Source: Micromonosporaceae bacterium
Lineage (GTDB): Bacteria; Actinomycetota; Actinomycetes; Mycobacteriales; Micromonosporaceae
NCBI GenBank assembly: GCA_019690055.1
Contig: JADGGF010000061.1
Coordinates: forward strand, 1-13,642
Direction: 5' to 3'
Length of the DNA: 13,642 bases
Shown in pieces: positions 11,200 through 13,642 of the stretch. Numbering within the stretch: position 1 is the first letter of the stretch; every line of letters starts with the position of its first letter. A model generated the notes under the pieces. The model had not been told where the DNA came from, ran no database searches, and worked only from the letters and a program-made list of their open reading frames with translations. Made by a program: the position numbers and the translations under genes.

Positions 11200-13642
11200 T
11201 CAGGGGCGCGTACGGCGGCGCGAGCTCTCCCGCCGGGCCCGGCGACGAGCCGAGGGCGGTTCGGCCACCTCCTCGGCCGCACCCTCACCGGCGTCGGCGA
11301 GGTCCAACGCCAGGTCCGCGGCGTCGTTGACCGCATCGGTGTCGATGTCGGCCAGGCTCGGCTCGGGCAATTCCGCGTAGCTTGCCGGAGCGGAATCTGC
11401 GAGTAATTCCGCGTCCGCGGCGACGTCGGAGGCATCGACGTCGGTCGGCACCGTCTCGACCGTCTCCGTCTCGGTCGGCGCGGCACCGTCGGCCTGGCCG
11501 ACCGTGGGCAGGGTCGCCCCGTTGCCGGCGACCGGAACCCGGCCCGGCGCCTCGGCGGCCGCGAGCCGGGTCGAGGCCGCCACCGCCCGGACCTTCTCGG
11601 CCACGCTGGAGCGCGCCCGATCGGACAGCGGCTCGGTCTGAATGATCACGCCCCGGCCCTTGCAATGGTCACAGGTCTCGCTAAACGCCTCGAGCAGGCC
11701 CTGCCCGATCCGCTTGCGGGTCATCTGAACCAGGCCGAGTGAGGTGATCTCGGTCACCTGGTGCTTGGTCCGGTCCCGACCCAGGCACTCGGTGAGCCGG
11801 CGCAGCACCAGCTCCCGGTTGCTCTCCAGCACCATATCGATGAAATCAATGACTATAATTCCACCAATGTCCCGGAGCCGAAGTTGCCGGACGATCTCCT
11901 CGGCGGCCTCCAGGTTGTTGCGGGTGACGGTCTCCTCGAGGTTCCCGCCGGCCCCCGTGTACTTGCCGGTATTGACGTCAATCACCGTCATCGCCTCGGT
12001 CCGGTCGATGACGAGGTGGCCGCCCGAGGGCAGGTAGACCCGCCGGTCGAGACCCTTGAGGATCTGCTCGTCGATACGCCACTCGGCGAAGACGTCGGTC
12101 GGACCGGTGTGCAGGCGCACCCGGGAGACGAGGTCCGGCGAGACCTGAGCCAGGTACTGCTCGACCTGGGCGTGCGCCTCGGCGCCCTGAATCACGATCT
12201 CGCGGAAGTCCTCGTTGAACAGGTCCCGGACGACCCGGATCACCAGGTCGGGCTCGGCCGAGAGCAGAGCGGGCGCGCCACCGGCGGCGGCCTTGGCCTG
12301 GATGTCCTCCCACTGCGCCTGCAGCCGCTTCACGTCCCGGGCCAGGTCCTCCTCGGTCGCCCCCTCGGCGGCGGTCCGGACGATCACACCGGCCCCTTCG
12401 GGCACCAGGTTCTTGAGGATGTCCCGCAGCCGCCGGCGCTCGACATCGGAGAGCTTGCGGGAGATCCCGGAGGCGTGCCCGTTGGGGACGTAAACGAGGT
12501 GCCGGCCGGAGAGCGCGATGTGGCTGGTCAGGCGGGCGCCCTTGTGGCCGACCGGGTCCTTGGTGACCTGGACGAGGACCGAGTCGCCCGACTTGAGGGC
12601 CTGCTCAATGGACCGGTTCCGGCCCTCCAGCCCGGTCGCGTCCCAGTTCACCTCGCCTGCGTACAGCACGGCGTTGCGCCCGCGGCCGATGTCGACGAAG
12701 GCGGCCTCCATGCTGGGCAGCACGTTCTGCACCTTGCCCAGGTAGACGTTGCCCACCATGGTGGTGGCCGTCTGGCGGGCCACGTAGTGCTCGACCAGGA
12801 TGCCGTCCTCCAGCACGGCGACCTGCGTCCGGTCACTGCGCTGACGAACCACCATGACCCGATCGACGGACTCGCGCCGGGCCAGGAACTCCGCCTCGGT
12901 CAGAATCGGCGGGCGGGTACGCCGCTGCTCGCGGCCGTCCCGCCGGCGCTGGCGCTTCGCCTCCAGCCGGGTGGAGCCACTGACGCCCTGCACCTCGTCG
13001 CGGGCGGGGCGGACCCGCAGCACGGTCACGACGCCGTCTTCGCCGACGGCCTCGGTCTCGGCGGTGGCGCCCGCACGACGACGGCGGCGACGACGGCGGG
13101 TGGGAGTCTCCTCCTCCGCGACGGCCGTCTCCTCGTCCTCGGGCTCCCCGGCGCCGGCCTCGGCCTCCTCGACCTCGACGCCCCGCCCCCGGCCGCGCCC
13201 ACGGCGACCACGACGGCGCCGGCGACGGACGACCCCGTCGAGCTCCTCGGCGCCTTCGCCCTCGGCCTCGGTCTCCTCGACGTCGACCGCCTCGGCGGCC
13301 CCGAGGTCCGCCGGCTCCTCCACCTCGGGGAGCGTCGGCTCGGCGGCCCGGCCGCGCCGACCACGGCGGCCGCGGACGGGCGGCTCCTCGAGATCGAGAT
13401 CCAGCGCGGGCACCTCGCCGACCGGCTCAGTCCCGCGGCGATCACGGCGACCGCGCCGCTCCGACCGACCGGACTCGACCTCCGGCTCCGCGGCCCGGAT
13501 CGGCTCGATGGTCGGCGCCATGAAGAGCAGAGCGGTGCTCGGGGCGAGCTTCGGGGCCACCGGCGCCGGCGGGGTCGGCGGCTCGACGGGAGCCGGGGGC
13601 TGGGCTGACGTCGTGGGTTGGGCCGGCGTCGTGGGTTGGGCC
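11200..13642 (-). CDS. rne: Ribonuclease E/G (5' end outside window)
   Basis: Endoribonuclease of the RNase E/G family, central to mRNA decay and rRNA processing. Numbering from an in-frame GTG at 13560: an Arg- and Glu-rich low-complexity N-terminus to about 220, with runs of Arg at 112-118 and 155-162; an S1 domain from about 268 (MVGNVYLGKVQNVLPSMEAA); the RNase-H-like and 5'-sensor region; the catalytic DVNTGK (528-533) and IDFIDM (571-576) with its Asp residues; and the zinc-link CDHCKGRG (630-637). An acidic then Arg-rich tail runs to 786. The frame stays open to the window edge with no stop, coding a Pro/Ala/Thr/Gln stretch, so the real start lies outside. It has the typical long N-terminal extension of actinobacterial enzymes. 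All core motifs are intact. Confidence 0.95.
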   Translation of the reverse strand, partial: AQPTTPAQPTTSAQPPAPVEPPTPPAPVAPKLAPSTALLFMAPTIEPIRAAEPEVESGRSERRGRRDRRGTEPVGEVPALDLDLEEPPVRGRRGRRGRAAEPTLPEVEEPADLGAAEAVDVEETEAEGEGAEELDGVVRRRRRRGRRGRGRGRGVEVEEAEAGAGEPEDEETAVAEEETPTRRRRRRRRAGATAETEAVGEDGVVTVLRVRPARDEVQGVSGSTRLEAKRQRRRDGREQRRTRPPILTEAEFLARRESVDRVMVVRQRSDRTQVAVLEDGILVEHYVARQTATTMVGNVYLGKVQNVLPSMEAAFVDIGRGRNAVLYAGEVNWDATGLEGRNRSIEQALKSGDSVLVQVTKDPVGHKGARLTSHIALSGRHLVYVPNGHASGISRKLSDVERRRLRDILKNLVPEGAGVIVRTAAEGATEEDLARDVKRLQAQWEDIQAKAAAGGAPALLSAEPDLVIRVVRDLFNEDFREIVIQGAEAHAQVEQYLAQVSPDLVSRVRLHTGPTDVFAEWRIDEQILKGLDRRVYLPSGGHLVIDRTEAMTVIDVNTGKYTGAGGNLEETVTRNNLEAAEEIVRQLRLRDIGGIIVIDFIDMVLESNRELVLRRLTECLGRDRTKHQVTEITSLGLVQMTRKRIGQGLLEAFSETCDHCKGRGVIIQTEPLSDRARSSVAEKVRAVAASTRLAAAEAPGRVPVAGNGATLPTVGQADGAAPTETETVETVPTDVDASDVAADAELLADSAPASYAELPEPSLADIDTDAVNDAADLALDLADAGEGAAEEVAEPPSARRRARRESSRRRTRP
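13610..13642. repeat. 18-bp tandem repeat in the rne N-terminal region, cut by the window edge
   Basis: GTCGTGGGTTGGGCC occurs at 13610-13624 and 13628-13642, a period of 18 bases that probably continues beyond the window. In the rne frame it encodes AQPTTP/S units of the disordered N-terminus. The in-frame period allows copy-number change without a frameshift. Confidence 0.75.

Noticed and set aside
11761..13608. 615-codon plus-strand open frame opposite rne
   Set aside because: Antisense to the RNase E catalytic and S1 domains; its product is His/Asp/Leu/Gly-rich low complexity.
1..13642. CRISPR array, insertion sequence, prophage or defence genes
   Set aside because: No regularly spaced repeats, transposase or integrase motifs or phage-type proteins were seen; genes are housekeeping or small unknowns.

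Overview
The window is a piece of chromosome from a very GC-rich actinobacterium. Coding frames have almost all codons ending in G or C. The proteins (RNase E/G with a long Arg/Glu-rich N-terminus, Obg with an acidic tail, NadD, RsfS, DegV, ComEA, ComEC) follow actinobacterial patterns, and the NadD sequence looks most like the Micromonosporaceae versions I remember. The lineage is an inference; no rRNA or other marker is present.

Layout: almost everything reads on the minus strand, so the order of transcription runs right to left. (1) Right end: rne (RNase E/G, 5' end beyond the window), a small lipoprotein gene, then rplU-rpmA-obg (L21, L27 and the ribosome-assembly GTPase), then an uncharacterised DUF1444-like protein. 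(2) Middle: a plus-strand tryptophanyl-tRNA synthetase gene (trpS) sits against the grain of the locus, convergent with the DUF1444-like gene and divergent from nadD. (3) Left half: nadD-rsfS-degV-comEA-comEC on the minus strand. The gene order is the familiar actinobacterial rne/rplU/rpmA/obg ... nadD/rsfS/degV/comEA/comEC neighbourhood, but proB/proA, often found between obg and nadD, are absent here and the trpS unit lies in their place. (4) Far left: the last 32 codons of an unidentified plus-strand gene, whose stop overlaps that of comEC.

The most interesting element is the 233-bp nadD-trpS spacer. It holds a complete-looking tryptophan attenuator: an 11-codon leader peptide with two adjacent Trp codons, a 1:2 hairpin that includes those codons, a perfect 8-bp 2:3 antiterminator option and a perfect 9-bp 3:4 terminator stem, followed by a normal ribosome binding site and the GTG start of trpS. 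A -10-like hexamer places the transcription start at or next to the leader ATG, so the leader peptide is probably translated from a leaderless mRNA. This is the logic of ribosome-mediated attenuation, here applied to an aminoacyl-tRNA synthetase rather than to Trp biosynthesis. It is known in principle for the auxiliary, indolmycin-resistant TrpRS of Streptomyces coelicolor.

Most genes are housekeeping: RNA decay, ribosome assembly and silencing (L21, L27, Obg, RsfS), NAD synthesis, tRNA charging and DNA uptake (ComEA/ComEC). Smaller curiosities are overlapping DnaA-box-like sites before comEA, a patch of rare A/T-ending codons in the catalytic core of rne that also makes a perfect antisense TATAAT, and short in-frame tandem repeats in rne, obg and degV. 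No rRNA, tRNA, CRISPR, insertion sequence or phage gene was seen.
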